This document shows, in pieces, positions 40,964 to 50,412 of a DNA stretch of 64,000 nt. The stretch lies in the NCBI RefSeq assembly GCF_000379125.1, contig NZ_KB900626.1:188014-252013 (forward strand), in the 5' to 3' direction. Position numbers and translations under genes: made by a program. The DNA is from Methylosinus sp. LW4 (GTDB lineage: Bacteria; Pseudomonadota; Alphaproteobacteria; Rhizobiales; Beijerinckiaceae). The stretch's first letter is position 1; each line of letters starts with the position of its first letter. The notes below the pieces were generated by a model that was given only the letters and a program-made list of their open reading frames with translations, ran no database searches and was not told the origin of the DNA.

Positions 40964-41941
40964 TTGCTCAGAACCGTCATTCTCGGAACCGGATCCTACG
41001 CCCCCGCGAAGGTTCTGACTAACGCCGACCTCGAGAAAATGGTCGCGACCAATGGCGCCTGGATCGTCAGCCGCACCGGGATCGAGGAGCGCCGCATCGC
41101 CGCGCCGGGCGAATCCACCTCCGACATGGCCGCCGCCGCGGCGAAAAACGCGCTGGAGCTGGCCGGCGTCGATCCGCGCGAGCTGGACCTCATCATCGTC
41201 GCGACCGTCACCGGCGACGCCCAGACGCCCGCCTGCGCCGCCTTTCTGCAGGCCAAGATCGGCGCCGAGAACGCTTTCGCCTTCGATGTCTCGGCCGCCT
41301 GCGCCGGCTCGCTCTACGCCCTCTCCATCGCCGATCAGTTCATCAAGACCGGCAAGGTCCGCCGCGCGCTGGTCGTCGGGGCGGAGACTTTGAGCCGCGT
41401 CGTCGATTGGACCAATCGCGAGACCTGCGTGCTGTTCGGCGACGCCGCCGGGGCCATGGTGCTCGGCCCGGGCGAGGAGGAAGGGCGCGGCCTGCTCTCC
41501 ACCAGCCTGCGCACCGATGGAACATTGACCAGCATTCTCGGCATCCCGCGCCCCTATGATCCGCGCCAGGACGGGCCGACGCCCGGCGAGGCGCATAAGA
41601 TCAAGATGCGCGGCCGCGAGGTCTATAAGGTCGCGCTGCGCCTATTGCCGGAGGTCGTTACCGAGGCGCTGGCCATGGCCGGCCTCGAGGCCAAGGACGT
41701 CGATCATGTGATCGCGCATCAGGCCAACGCCCGCATCATAGAGGCGTCGCTGGCGCAGCTCGGCGTGCCGCTCGAGAAATGCTGGATGAATATTTCCCGC
41801 TTCGGCAACACATCGAGCGCGTCGATGCCGATCACGCTGGACGAGGCCAATCGCGCCGGCCGGCTGAAGAAAGGCGATGTGATCGCCATGATGGCGATCG
41901 GCGCCGGAATGACCTGGGGCGGCGCCGTTCTGCGCTGGTGA
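40964..41941 (+). CDS. fabH: Beta-ketoacyl-ACP synthase III
   Basis: A 325-residue condensing enzyme that starts fatty-acid synthesis by joining acetyl-CoA and malonyl-ACP. The catalytic triad is visible: Cys113 in DVSAACAGS, His near 252 in HQANARI and Asn near 282 in FGNTSSAS. The start is TTG 40964, preceded by AAGGAAGAGG; no ATG gives a complete N-terminus. It is alone here, without plsX or ihfA, which often accompany fabH in this class. Confidence 0.95.
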   Translation: MLRTVILGTGSYAPAKVLTNADLEKMVATNGAWIVSRTGIEERRIAAPGESTSDMAAAAAKNALELAGVDPRELDLIIVATVTGDAQTPACAAFLQAKIGAENAFAFDVSAACAGSLYALSIADQFIKTGKVRRALVVGAETLSRVVDWTNRETCVLFGDAAGAMVLGPGEEEGRGLLSTSLRTDGTLTSILGIPRPYDPRQDGPTPGEAHKIKMRGREVYKVALRLLPEVVTEALAMAGLEAKDVDHVIAHQANARIIEASLAQLGVPLEKCWMNISRFGNTSSASMPITLDEANRAGRLKKGDVIAMMAIGAGMTWGGAVLRW

Positions 41942-41948
41942 GGCGCTT

Positions 41949-42605
41949 TCAGTAGAGGCCGGGAATGAGCCGCGCCGTGCGCGCGCGATAGGCGTCATAG
42001 ACGGCGCCGAAGTGAGAAGCGAGCAGCGCCTCCTCGGATGTCATGCGGGCGACCAGCGGCGGAATCGCCGCCGCCGCCAGCGCGAGGCCGATGAGCGAGC
42101 GAAAGGCCAGCGCCCAGCCGACGAGGCCGATGAGAAGGCCGAGATAGCTCGGATTGCGGATATGGGCGTAGAGCCCGGTCGTCACCAGCTCATGGCCCGG
42201 CTGAATGGCGACGAGGCCGCTGAAGCGCCGTCCGAGCACGAACACCGGCCACAGACGCAGCACGCCGCCTATGGCGTAGAGAATGACGCCGATCCAGCGT
42301 AGCGTCTCGCCGCCGATCGTCAGACTATCGAGGCGATCCGCATAGGCGGGCAGAAAAGCGTCGAGCAGGCCGATGACGGCGAAGGCGGCGATGACCCAGC
42401 GATTGCCGCGATCCTCGCGCATGCCGGCGCCGAGATGGCCTTGCGAAAAAGCGGCGGCGACGGCGAGCGCCAGAGTGACGAGCGCCAGCGCCGCGAGCGG
42501 CGGCTTTTCGAGAAAGGCAGATACGCCGCCCGCGCCCAGCGCCGCGAGCCCGAGATAGGCGAGAGTGAAGACAATGGCGAGCGCGCCTGTCGCGAGCCTC
42601 TTCAT
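41949..42605 (-). CDS. Isoprenylcysteine methyltransferase-like membrane methyltransferase
   Basis: A 218-residue protein with about five spans and the ICMT/PEMT C-terminal pattern: GHELVTTGLYAHIRNPSYLG, then EEALLASHFGAVYDAYRARTARLIPGLY. Bacterial members are SAM-dependent methylases of unknown small or lipid substrates. The start overlaps the FAD oxidoreductase stop by 4 bases, so the two are probably functionally linked. Confidence 0.85.
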   Translation of the reverse strand: MKRLATGALAIVFTLAYLGLAALGAGGVSAFLEKPPLAALALVTLALAVAAAFSQGHLGAGMREDRGNRWVIAAFAVIGLLDAFLPAYADRLDSLTIGGETLRWIGVILYAIGGVLRLWPVFVLGRRFSGLVAIQPGHELVTTGLYAHIRNPSYLGLLIGLVGWALAFRSLIGLALAAAAIPPLVARMTSEEALLASHFGAVYDAYRARTARLIPGLY

Positions 42606-44377
42606 CGGCGATCCTCCAGCGCCTGCAGCGCGGCGCGGCGGCCGGAGCCGATCGCGCTCTCGATCGAGGGGACGCCTTCGACATGCTGGCCCGCGAAAGC
42701 GATCGGCCCCAGCGGCGCGCAGGCGATGCGTCGCGGCGCCTGCGCACGGTCGAGCCTGCCGCTCGCGTCGCGCGTCGCGCCGAAGAGAAAGCCCGGCGGC
42801 GGCCGCAACATGCTGTGCCCCCAGCGATAGAGAAACAGCGCGCTCACATCGCGATCGAAATCGAAATCCGCGCCGCGCATCAGCCGTGACAGATCGCTGC
42901 GGATCGACTCCTCGTAATCGGAGAAGGGCGTATGCATCAGCTTTATGCGCGCTTCGGCGAGAGCGTCGAGCGGCGCGTCGCAGCCGCCATAGAAGGTGAG
43001 AATCGTTTGCCGCTCGGGGTCGGCGCGCTTGCCGCTCATCCAATCGGCGACGATGTAATTGACGAAATGCCGGCCGCCCCACCAGCTCTGACTGTAACCG
43101 AGCCCGAGCTGCGATAGGGGCGCGGCGCGGCGCAGCGCGACATTGGCGGTGACGAGTGGCGCCGCATGGAATTGCGCCCAGGCCGCTTTGCGCGCGGCGT
43201 CGGAAAGATGCGCGACGAGATGGCGCGCGCTCTGCGCCGGCGCGGCGAGGATGATCCGCTCGCCGAAGATGCGATGAAAGCGGTCATTTTGGAAATAGAC
43301 GACGTTCGCGCCCCGCGCGGTCGTCTCGATCCGCAGCGCCGTGGCGTTGGTTTCGAAGCGCGGCGGCGTCTCGCTCTGCGTCAGCCGGCGCAGCGTGCGG
43401 CGCGCGATTTCCGACGTTCCGCCCGGATAGGTGAAGACCGAGCCGCGGGTCAGCTCGCTCGATAGGAAAGCGATGGCGCTGTGAGCGTTCACCTGCTCGG
43501 CCGTTCCGCCGAAAGCGCTCAGCGTGTAGGCGGTGAAGAAGCGCGAGACGATCGCGTCGCAGCCGAGCGTCGCCTCGAGATGCTGCGCGAGGCTGACGCT
43601 CGAGAGATCGTCGAGCGCCGGATCGCTCTCATCGGCCGGATCGGCGAGGCCTTTTTCGCCGAGCGCGCGGATCGCCGCGAAAGCGCGGGCGAAGTCTTCG
43701 CGAAGGCGCGCGTCATAGGGAAGATGCGCGGCGCCGCGCTCGAATGTGTCTATGTTCCAGCCGCGCGCGCCGGCGCCGAGGCCGGGCGCGAATTCGTCGA
43801 AATAAAAGCTGCTCTCCGGGCCGGGGACGCTCTGCGCCAGCCAATCGACGTCGATCGCGCGATAGAATTGCGCGAGCCAATCGGCGGAAGGCGCGGTTCC
43901 ATAGGCGCCGGCGGTGGAGGCGGGGCCGGGGAGAGGCGGGGCGTCGTCGCGGCCGGCGTTGCCGCCGAGGACAGGCGCCGCCTCGAGGATCAGCAGGCGC
44001 GCCCGCGGGCGTTCGCGCAGCAGATGATGCGCCGCGGATAGGCCAGAAACGCCGCCGCCAATGACGATGACGTCGAAGCTTCCGCCCGCGTCCACGAGCG
44101 GGATTTCGCCGGAGAGATCGTCGCAGCCGGGGGCGAGCGAGACGAAATCTTTCTCGAATGTCAGCCGACCGTCGCGCAGCCAATGGGAGACGGTGAAGGT
44201 CGCCGGCAGATTGCCGCCGCGCCGCACGCGCGGATCGAGGCCAATCGGCCCATCGCAGCTCCCGCCCGTGACGGCTCGGGCGGGAGAGCTGAGCGAGAGG
44301 GCGCCGCCCGCGGCGATCAGCAGACCATTGAGAAAATCGCGTCGCGCTATGCCGTCGGGGAAGGGCGCTCGAGCCAT
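42602..44377 (-). CDS. Tat-exported FAD-dependent amine-oxidase-like oxidoreductase
   Basis: A 591-residue flavoprotein. The N-terminus has a twin-arginine signal (ARRDFLNGLLIAAGGAL...SPARA). The FAD-binding motif VIGGGVSGLSAAHHL begins near residue 104 with a following LILEAAPVLGGNAG; the C-terminus IAFAGQHVEGVPSIESAIGSGRRAA is the second FAD contact of the amine-oxidase/spermidine-dehydrogenase family. It should act in the periplasm. The substrate is unknown. It lies 31 bases after the small exported protein. Confidence 0.87.
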   Translation of the reverse strand: MARAPFPDGIARRDFLNGLLIAAGGALSLSSPARAVTGGSCDGPIGLDPRVRRGGNLPATFTVSHWLRDGRLTFEKDFVSLAPGCDDLSGEIPLVDAGGSFDVIVIGGGVSGLSAAHHLLRERPRARLLILEAAPVLGGNAGRDDAPPLPGPASTAGAYGTAPSADWLAQFYRAIDVDWLAQSVPGPESSFYFDEFAPGLGAGARGWNIDTFERGAAHLPYDARLREDFARAFAAIRALGEKGLADPADESDPALDDLSSVSLAQHLEATLGCDAIVSRFFTAYTLSAFGGTAEQVNAHSAIAFLSSELTRGSVFTYPGGTSEIARRTLRRLTQSETPPRFETNATALRIETTARGANVVYFQNDRFHRIFGERIILAAPAQSARHLVAHLSDAARKAAWAQFHAAPLVTANVALRRAAPLSQLGLGYSQSWWGGRHFVNYIVADWMSGKRADPERQTILTFYGGCDAPLDALAEARIKLMHTPFSDYEESIRSDLSRLMRGADFDFDRDVSALFLYRWGHSMLRPPPGFLFGATRDASGRLDRAQAPRRIACAPLGPIAFAGQHVEGVPSIESAIGSGRRAALQALEDRR

Positions 44378-44408
44378 TGGTCTCGCTCCTCCCGCGCCGG
44401 CGGCGGCG

Positions 44409-44705
44409 TCAGCGGCCGCCGGGCGTGAACATCATGCGCAAGCGCCCGCGATGGCCCCGCTCGCTCCAAGCGCTGGAGCGCTTGGCGCTATGCGGGACCT
44501 GCTCCTCCGGCGCGAAGGAGAGCGCGGAATGGGCGTTGCGCGCATGGGCCGCCGGGCCGAAGGAGGCGAGGCAGCGATTATAGGCGTCCGCCGCCTGTAT
44601 CTGCTCGCAATCGCCTATGTTGCGCGGTTCGGCCGCCGCCGCGCCAGCGGCGACGCAAGAACCGGCGAGGCAAGCAATAAAGACGAAGCGAATCATGCGA
44701 AGCAT
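44409..44705 (-). CDS. Small exported protein of unknown function
   Basis: A 98-residue protein with a signal peptide (MIRFVFIACLAGSCVAAGAAAA, cut near residue 25). A short conserved-looking region with two cysteines follows (NIGDCEQIQAADAYNRCLASFGP), then a basic tail (ERGHRGRLRMMF). It starts 2 bases after the pheT stop, and leads into the FAD oxidoreductase. The family is not known to me; the cysteines could form a disulfide. Confidence 0.72.
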   Translation of the reverse strand: MLRMIRFVFIACLAGSCVAAGAAAAEPRNIGDCEQIQAADAYNRCLASFGPAAHARNAHSALSFAPEEQVPHSAKRSSAWSERGHRGRLRMMFTPGGR

Positions 44706-44707
44706 CG

Positions 44708-47131
44708 TCAACCTCTGAGTTGGGCGCCCGTTTTCTTGCCCGCCTCTGTGACAATTTTGTGGGCGAGCGCCTCGAGATCGGCGTCGGTGAGCGTTTTGTC
44801 GCGGGGCTGCAGCCGCACGGCGACGCCGACCGATTTCTTGCCCTCCGGCACGCCTTGCCCTTCGTAGATGTCGAAAATCGCGACATCGACGATGAGCGTG
44901 CGATCGGCGCCCTGCACGGCGCGGATGAGATCGCCGGCCGGCTGGGCGCGGTCCAGCAGAAAGGCGAAGTCGCGCGAGACCGGCTGGAGGTCGGAGAGCT
45001 CCAATTTCGGCTTGGCCTTGGTGGGCTTGGCCTTGGGCGCCGGCAGCGCGTCGAGAATAATCTCGAATGCGGCGATCGGCCCCTCGACGTCGAGCGCCTG
45101 CAACACGCGCGGATGCAATTCGCCGAAATGGCCGATGACCGCCTTGGGGCCGAATTGCAGCGTTCCCGAACGGCCCGGATGGAGCCAGTCCGGGCCGCCG
45201 GCGACGATCTGCAAGCCGCCGGTGGCGACGCCGAGCGTCTGCAGCAGCGCGAGCGCGTCCGCCTTCACGTCGAAGACGCCGACCGCGCGCTCCTTGCCCG
45301 ACCAATGGCGGCCGGCGCCGGCCGGCAGAGCGAAGCCGCGGCGCAGGCCCGTGGCGGCGATCTTCTGGCCCTTCTCGTCCTCGCTCTGGAAGATCTGACC
45401 GACCTCGAACAGCGCGACATCGGGAAAGCCGCGCGCGGCGTTGCGGCCGGCGGCGGTGACGAGACCGGGCAGCAGGCTCGGACGCATGTCGGAAAGCTCG
45501 GCGGCGATGGGATTGGCGAGCGCGAGGCGATGATTGTCGCCGCTGCCGAAAGCCTGCGCCAGCTCCTTGGAGACGAAGGACCAGGTGACGGCCTCCACAA
45601 GCCCGCGCGCCGCCAGAGCGCGCCGCGCCGCGCGCTGGCGCTTTTGCAGCAGAGTGAGAACCGGCTCGGTTACGCCGGCGTTGCGCGGCAGCGGCGCGGC
45701 GGCGATGGTGTCGAAGCCGGCGATGCGGGCGATCTCCTCGACGAGATCGGCCTTGCCTTCAATGTCCGGGCGCCAGCTGGGGACGCTGACCAGCGCCTCC
45801 TCGCCTGCCGCCTCGACCGTGAAGCCGAGGCGCGTGAGAATGGCGGTCGATTCCTCTTTCGAGACGTCGAGGCCGGTGAGGCGCTTCGTCTCGCTCCAGG
45901 GGAAGCGCAGCTTGCGCGTCGGCGTTTCCGCCGAGCCGCAGATGGCGACCTCCGAAGCCTCGCCGCCGCAGAATTCCAGCACCAGCTTCGTCGCCAGCTC
46001 GAGGCCGGGCAGAGCGAAGGCCGGATCGACGCCGCGCTCGAAACGATAGCGGGCGTCGGTGGAAATGCCGAGCTTGCGGCCGGTGTGCGCGATATTGGCC
46101 GGATCCCACAGCGCGGTCTCGATCAGCACGTCCGTCGTTTCGTCGGAGCAGCCGGAATGCTCGCCGCCCATGACGCCGGCGAGAGATTCGGGGCCTTTGT
46201 CATCGGCGATGACGACCATGTCGGAATCGAGCTTATAGGTCTTGCCGTCGAGCGCGAGCAGTTCCTCGCCGTCGCGGGCGCGGCGCACCACGAGATCGCC
46301 CGCCACTTTCTTTGCGTCGAAGACATGCAGCGGACGCGCGCGGTCGAAGGTCAGATAATTGGTGATGTCGACGAGGGCATTGATCGGGCGCAGGCCGATG
46401 GCGCGCAGGCGATCCTGCAGCCAGGCCGGGCTCGGCCCATTCTTGACGCCGCGCACGAGACGCAGCGCGAAGAGCGGCGCGAGATGCTTGTCCTCCTCAG
46501 TGAAATCGAGCGCGACGCGCTGCGACATGGCGAAGGCGCTTTCGACCGTCTCGACGGCTGGCGTCTTCAGCGTTCCGAGGCCCGCCGCGGCGAGATCGCG
46601 CGCAATGCCGTAAATGCCGGCGGCATCGGAGCGGTTGGGCGTCAGATTGATCTCTATGACCGGATCGTCGAGCCCGGCCCATTTCGCGTAGACCGCGCCG
46701 ATGGGGGCGTCCTCCGGCAGCTCGATGATGCCGTCGTGCTCGTCGGAGAGCTCCAGCTCGGCGGCCGAGCACAACATTCCGAGCGATTCGACGCCGCGAA
46801 TGACGCCCTTGCCGAGCGTGATCTTCTTGGCGGGAATATAGGTTCCGGGCGCCGAGAAGACGGTCTTCAATCCCGTGCGCGCATTGGGCGCGCCGCAGAC
46901 CACCTGCACCGGCGCGCCTTCGCCCGTATCGACCATGCAGACGCGCAGGCGATCGGCGTTGGGATGCGGCTTGGCGTCGATCACATGCGCGATGCGGAAG
47001 TCCTTCAGCTGCGCGGCGGGATCGTGCAAATGCTCGACCTCGAGGCCGATGCGCGTCAGAGTTTCGACGACCTCCTCGAGCGAGGCGCTCGTCTCGAGAT
47101 GGTCTTTCAGCCAGGAGAGTGTGAGTTTCAT
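44708..47131 (-). CDS. pheT: Phenylalanine-tRNA ligase beta subunit
   Basis: An 807-residue subunit with the tRNA-binding (EMAP-like) domain near residues 40-150 ([10 protein letters not shown]), B3/4, B5 and catalytic-like domains, and the C-terminal anticodon-binding FDX-ACB domain ([17 protein letters not shown] near 707). Full length. It is separated from pheS by two small genes rather than following it directly. GAACGAAAAGA precedes ATG 47131. Confidence 0.97.
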   Translation of the reverse strand: MKLTLSWLKDHLETSASLEEVVETLTRIGLEVEHLHDPAAQLKDFRIAHVIDAKPHPNADRLRVCMVDTGEGAPVQVVCGAPNARTGLKTVFSAPGTYIPAKKITLGKGVIRGVESLGMLCSAAELELSDEHDGIIELPEDAPIGAVYAKWAGLDDPVIEINLTPNRSDAAGIYGIARDLAAAGLGTLKTPAVETVESAFAMSQRVALDFTEEDKHLAPLFALRLVRGVKNGPSPAWLQDRLRAIGLRPINALVDITNYLTFDRARPLHVFDAKKVAGDLVVRRARDGEELLALDGKTYKLDSDMVVIADDKGPESLAGVMGGEHSGCSDETTDVLIETALWDPANIAHTGRKLGISTDARYRFERGVDPAFALPGLELATKLVLEFCGGEASEVAICGSAETPTRKLRFPWSETKRLTGLDVSKEESTAILTRLGFTVEAAGEEALVSVPSWRPDIEGKADLVEEIARIAGFDTIAAAPLPRNAGVTEPVLTLLQKRQRAARRALAARGLVEAVTWSFVSKELAQAFGSGDNHRLALANPIAAELSDMRPSLLPGLVTAAGRNAARGFPDVALFEVGQIFQSEDEKGQKIAATGLRRGFALPAGAGRHWSGKERAVGVFDVKADALALLQTLGVATGGLQIVAGGPDWLHPGRSGTLQFGPKAVIGHFGELHPRVLQALDVEGPIAAFEIILDALPAPKAKPTKAKPKLELSDLQPVSRDFAFLLDRAQPAGDLIRAVQGADRTLIVDVAIFDIYEGQGVPEGKKSVGVAVRLQPRDKTLTDADLEALAHKIVTEAGKKTGAQLRG

Positions 47132-47147
47132 TCTTTTCGTTCTCGAG

Positions 47148-47606
47148 TCAGCGCGTTTTCGTCAAGAGCTGCACGGCGAGCGCGAGCTTGGTGTCGGTGG
47201 GCAATCCATCGATAGACGCGATTGCGCTACGTGCGTCCTGGATCAGATCCTTCACTTCCTGACGGGAATATTTGAACGGTTCGGGAATGTAATCCGCTTC
47301 GATCCGCTTATCGTACAGGGTGAGAAAGGCGAAAGCGATCGCTTCGAGCTGCGCCGCCAACACTGTGGATTTGCGCGCCTCTCTGAACAATTTGCGCGCC
47401 GCATTGTGATCCAGCGAGCGATAGATCGGCGTATAGACGTCCCAGGGCTTCGAGGCGCCGATGAGCTGATCGGCGCAAAGCTTCGCGAGCGCGTGAAACA
47501 CGGCGTAATAGGCCGTCGCGACGGCTCGCCGCAGCGACGCTTGCTTCGGGCGACCTGCCTCGCGTCCGGCGAGCTCATCGGCGAGGCCCAGGAGATCGTC
47601 GATCAC
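47148..47606 (-). CDS. HEPN/UPF0332-like protein
   Basis: A 152-residue all-helical protein. [18 protein letters not shown] at residues 27-44 is the first-helix pattern of HEPN/UPF0332-like proteins, followed by a second helical hairpin ([20 protein letters not shown]...[17 protein letters not shown]). The RX4-6H ribonuclease motif of active HEPN toxins is not clear; the equivalent place reads RIEADY. The start is GTG 47606 in a 4-base overlap with the 107-residue gene. It lies 16 bases before pheT. Confidence 0.72.
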   Translation of the reverse strand: MIDDLLGLADELAGREAGRPKQASLRRAVATAYYAVFHALAKLCADQLIGASKPWDVYTPIYRSLDHNAARKLFREARKSTVLAAQLEAIAFAFLTLYDKRIEADYIPEPFKYSRQEVKDLIQDARSAIASIDGLPTDTKLALAVQLLTKTR

Positions 47607-47926
47607 GAATGACTCCGCTCGGGGCGCGGCGGGCTTTCGCGCGAAGCTTCGTCCTCGGGCAGTTCTTCTCCGAGCCGTCTCATGCGGAAATATGGAAACC
47701 TTTCTTCTCCTTCGGCGAGGAGCGCGCGGCCGAGCGCGGCATGCGCATCGAAAAAGGTCGTCGGCTCGAGCGGCGGAGCGCCGGCGCCCAGAACCGCGTC
47801 CACATAAACCGCGGGCTCGTCGCTGTGATCGAATCCAGAGCGCACCTCGGCCCGCTGATAGCCGAACTTGCCGAGCTCCCGTCGCAATACGCGATCTGCG
47901 ACGATCTGAATGTCCGCATTGTTCAT
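47603..47926 (-). CDS. Small partner of the HEPN-like protein
   Basis: A 107-residue protein of predicted alpha/beta type: an N-terminal helix (ADRVLRRELGKFGY), strands around AEVRSGFDHSDEPAVYVDAVLG, a helix (FFDAHAALGRALLAEGEERF) and an acidic charged tail. No nucleotidyltransferase motif is visible. GGAG precedes ATG 47926 and the stop overlaps the HEPN-like start, an arrangement typical of toxin-antitoxin or other stoichiometric pairs. The function is unknown. Confidence 0.65.
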   Translation of the reverse strand: MNNADIQIVADRVLRRELGKFGYQRAEVRSGFDHSDEPAVYVDAVLGAGAPPLEPTTFFDAHAALGRALLAEGEERFPYFRMRRLGEELPEDEASRESPPRPERSHS

Positions 47927-47947
47927 TGCGTCACTCCGAGAGAAGCC

Positions 47948-49030
47948 TCACCCGCTCAACCCGCCCGCCAGCGTCGGGAAATCCAGCGGCCTGAATCCAT
48001 AATGCGTCAGCCAGCGCGCATCGGCCTCGAAGAAGGCGCGGAGATCCGACATGCCGTATTTCAGCATGGCGAGACGGTCTATGCCGACGCCGAAGGCGAA
48101 GCCCTGATATTTGTCGGGGTCCAGCCCGCAATTGCGCAGCACATTGGGATGCACCATGCCGCAGCCCAATATCTCCATCCAATCCTCGCCCTCGCCGAAG
48201 CGAATGTCGCCGTCCTTGCGGCGGCATTGGACATCCACTTCCGCGGAAGGCTCGGTGAAGGGGAAGAAGGAGGGGCGAAAGCGCATCTTCACCGATTTCA
48301 CCTCGAAGAAGGCCTTCAGAAACTCCTCCAGCACCCATTTCAAATGGCCCATATGGGTCGTCTCGTCGATGACGAGCCCCTCGACCTGATGGAACATGGG
48401 CGTATGCGTCTGGTCGCTGTCGCAGCGATAGGTGCGGCCGGGGCAGATCACGCGGATCGGCGGCGCCTTGGTCAGCATGGTGCGCACCTGCACCGGGCTC
48501 GTATGCGTGCGCAGCAGCTTACGCTTGCCGTCGGCGCCCGGCGGAAAGAAGAAAGTGTCGTGCATCTCGCGCGCGGGATGCCCCTCGGGGAAGTTCAGCT
48601 TGGTGAAATTATAATCGTCGCTCTCTATGTCCGGCCCTTCGGCGATGGAGAAGCCCATATCGGCGAAGATCGCCGTCAGCTCGTCCATCACCTGTGAGAT
48701 CGGATGAATGCGTCCCAGCTCCTGGCCGCTCTCCTGCACCGGCAGCGTCACATCCACCGTCTCGGCGGAGAGGCGCTTCTCCAGCGCTTGCTGCTGCAGA
48801 ATGTCGCGACGCGCGGCGAGCGCCTCTTGGGCCTTGTCCTTCAGCGCATTGATCTTGGCGCCTTCGGTCTTGCGGTCGTCCGGCGACATTTTGCCGAGCG
48901 TCGCCAGCAGCGCCGAAATGCTTCCCTTTTTGCCGAGAGCGCCGACGCGCACGGCCTCGAGCGCGGCCTCATCGGCCGCCGCCGCTATCGCCGCCAGAGT
49001 CTCGGTCTCCAGTTCCGCTATGTTCGTCAT
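47948..49030 (-). CDS. pheS: Phenylalanine-tRNA ligase alpha subunit
   Basis: A 360-residue class II synthetase subunit carrying the active site: an N-terminal coiled coil, motif 2 around [17 protein letters not shown] and motif 3 [17 protein letters not shown]. Length is normal. It is first in a minus-strand group pheS, 107-residue gene, HEPN-like gene, pheT. I see no phenylalanine attenuator or T-box upstream. Confidence 0.97.
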   Translation of the reverse strand: MTNIAELETETLAAIAAAADEAALEAVRVGALGKKGSISALLATLGKMSPDDRKTEGAKINALKDKAQEALAARRDILQQQALEKRLSAETVDVTLPVQESGQELGRIHPISQVMDELTAIFADMGFSIAEGPDIESDDYNFTKLNFPEGHPAREMHDTFFFPPGADGKRKLLRTHTSPVQVRTMLTKAPPIRVICPGRTYRCDSDQTHTPMFHQVEGLVIDETTHMGHLKWVLEEFLKAFFEVKSVKMRFRPSFFPFTEPSAEVDVQCRRKDGDIRFGEGEDWMEILGCGMVHPNVLRNCGLDPDKYQGFAFGVGIDRLAMLKYGMSDLRAFFEADARWLTHYGFRPLDFPTLAGGLSG

Positions 49031-49307
49031 CGTCCCGCCACGGCTTTTTTGAGATTCCGGGGCGGTTTGTGCCACGCTCGGCAGGCGATGTCGAGAACGC
49101 GGGCGCAAGGCAAGCGCGCCGAGGAAGCGCTCGCGAGGGTTGCGGAGAACTTAAACTCAGCTATCATGTTTTTGCCACATTTTGTGCCGGGTGGCGGCCG
49201 GCGCGAATTCGGTTCTATCCGGGGCGGGGTTTTCCCGACCGAAAAAAGTTCGATCGTGTCGGGCGCGTCGTGGCGACGCATGAAGTCATGTCGCGTGGGA
49301 GTTGCCG

Positions 49308-50369
49308 ATGACCTTTCGTTTCCGAGCCGCCGCGGCGACCGTCGTCGTTGTCTCTAGCTTGCTTGTCGCTTCCCTATCGGGCTGTTCTGACCGGACGCTG
49401 ACGTCCCGTTCCATCGCCGATTTTCCGCCGCCGACCACAGCGATCCCTGGGCTCTATTATTACCTTCCTCGCGGTTTCATCCCGATCTCGATAAAGCCGT
49501 TGAAAGACAATCCCGGCATGCTCGAGATCACCCAGAGCTCCACGCAATATTTCCCTGATCGTCGCGCCAAATACGTCTTGGAACGGCACGAGAGCGAATT
49601 TTCCGATGATACGTTCAGCATCGCGGTCGATGAGACGGGCCTGCTGACCGGGGTGAACTCGGACGTGACGGATCGCACGCCGGACATCGTGAAGAAGGTC
49701 GTCGAAATCGCCGCCAACGCTGCAGCGGCGGGTGTTACGCCGTTCATGAGGGGCGCATCGACGGCCCCGACGACAACTTGCCGAGTCGATGTGCTGATCG
49801 ATCCTTTCAGCTGGGCGTCGCGCAACGCGGCGGTCGCCGCTCTGAATAAATGTGGCGTGAACTTGCAAATCTCCTATCCGACGGAGGGCGATGGGCCATT
49901 GCCGGCGCGGCGAGGAAAGGCTTCGACCGCGGCGCTGGATACTACGGTCGATGCGCGGGCATCGGAAGAGGCGGAAAAATGCGCGGGCAGCATTTGCTTT
50001 CGACCGATCGTCCCGGTCTCTATTCGATTGACCCGCGGCTCGGACACCGACACGACATTCCTGGCCGTCGTGCCCGACATTCGGACGGTGATGGCTTACG
50101 ACATGACCCGCGGGCCATGCATAGAGCGCGTGAATACATTGACATTCTCACACGGACTCGTGACGAAGGCCGAGCTGAAAAAGCCGAGCGAAGTGCTGAG
50201 CTGCCTCGAGATTCCACTGGCGATCGCCAAGGCTTTCGCCTCTATCCCGGGCCAGGTGCTGAAAGTGCAAGTGGACCGGTCCAGTCAACAGGCCAGCCTC
50301 TTGCAGAACGAGCGCAACGTCATTCTGGCGCAGCAGGCGCTGATGCAGGCGCGGTTGACCGGCCACTGA
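49308..50369 (+). CDS. Unrecognised lipoprotein
   Basis: A 353-residue exported protein with a lipoprotein signal (lipobox LSGC, Cys about 26). ATG 49308 has GGGAG seven bases upstream; TTG 49302 is in frame but less likely. The mature protein is soluble-looking, with four further cysteines, strands such as GLYYYLPRGFIPISIKPL and a C-terminal helix (ASLLQNERNVILAQQALMQARL). Codon use is less GC-biased than the neighbours. A terminator follows. I cannot place it in a family. Confidence 0.75.
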   Translation: MTFRFRAAAATVVVVSSLLVASLSGCSDRTLTSRSIADFPPPTTAIPGLYYYLPRGFIPISIKPLKDNPGMLEITQSSTQYFPDRRAKYVLERHESEFSDDTFSIAVDETGLLTGVNSDVTDRTPDIVKKVVEIAANAAAAGVTPFMRGASTAPTTTCRVDVLIDPFSWASRNAAVAALNKCGVNLQISYPTEGDGPLPARRGKASTAALDTTVDARASEEAEKCAGSICFRPIVPVSIRLTRGSDTDTTFLAVVPDIRTVMAYDMTRGPCIERVNTLTFSHGLVTKAELKKPSEVLSCLEIPLAIAKAFASIPGQVLKVQVDRSSQQASLLQNERNVILAQQALMQARLTGH

Positions 50370-50381
50370 CAAGAGGAAGCG

Positions 50382-50412
50382 AGGCCGGGCCCGTCGCGCC
50401 CGGCCTTCCTTC
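50382..50412 (+). terminator. Terminator after the lipoprotein gene
   Basis: AGGCCGGGC (50382-50390) pairs with GCCCGGCCT (50398-50406) and is followed by TCCTTCT. It lies between convergent genes and may act in both directions, though the T-rich side favours the plus strand. Confidence 0.7.

Noticed and set aside
44720..47215. An 831-codon open frame on the plus strand
   Set aside because: It lies opposite pheT and has no recognisable domain or ribosome site.
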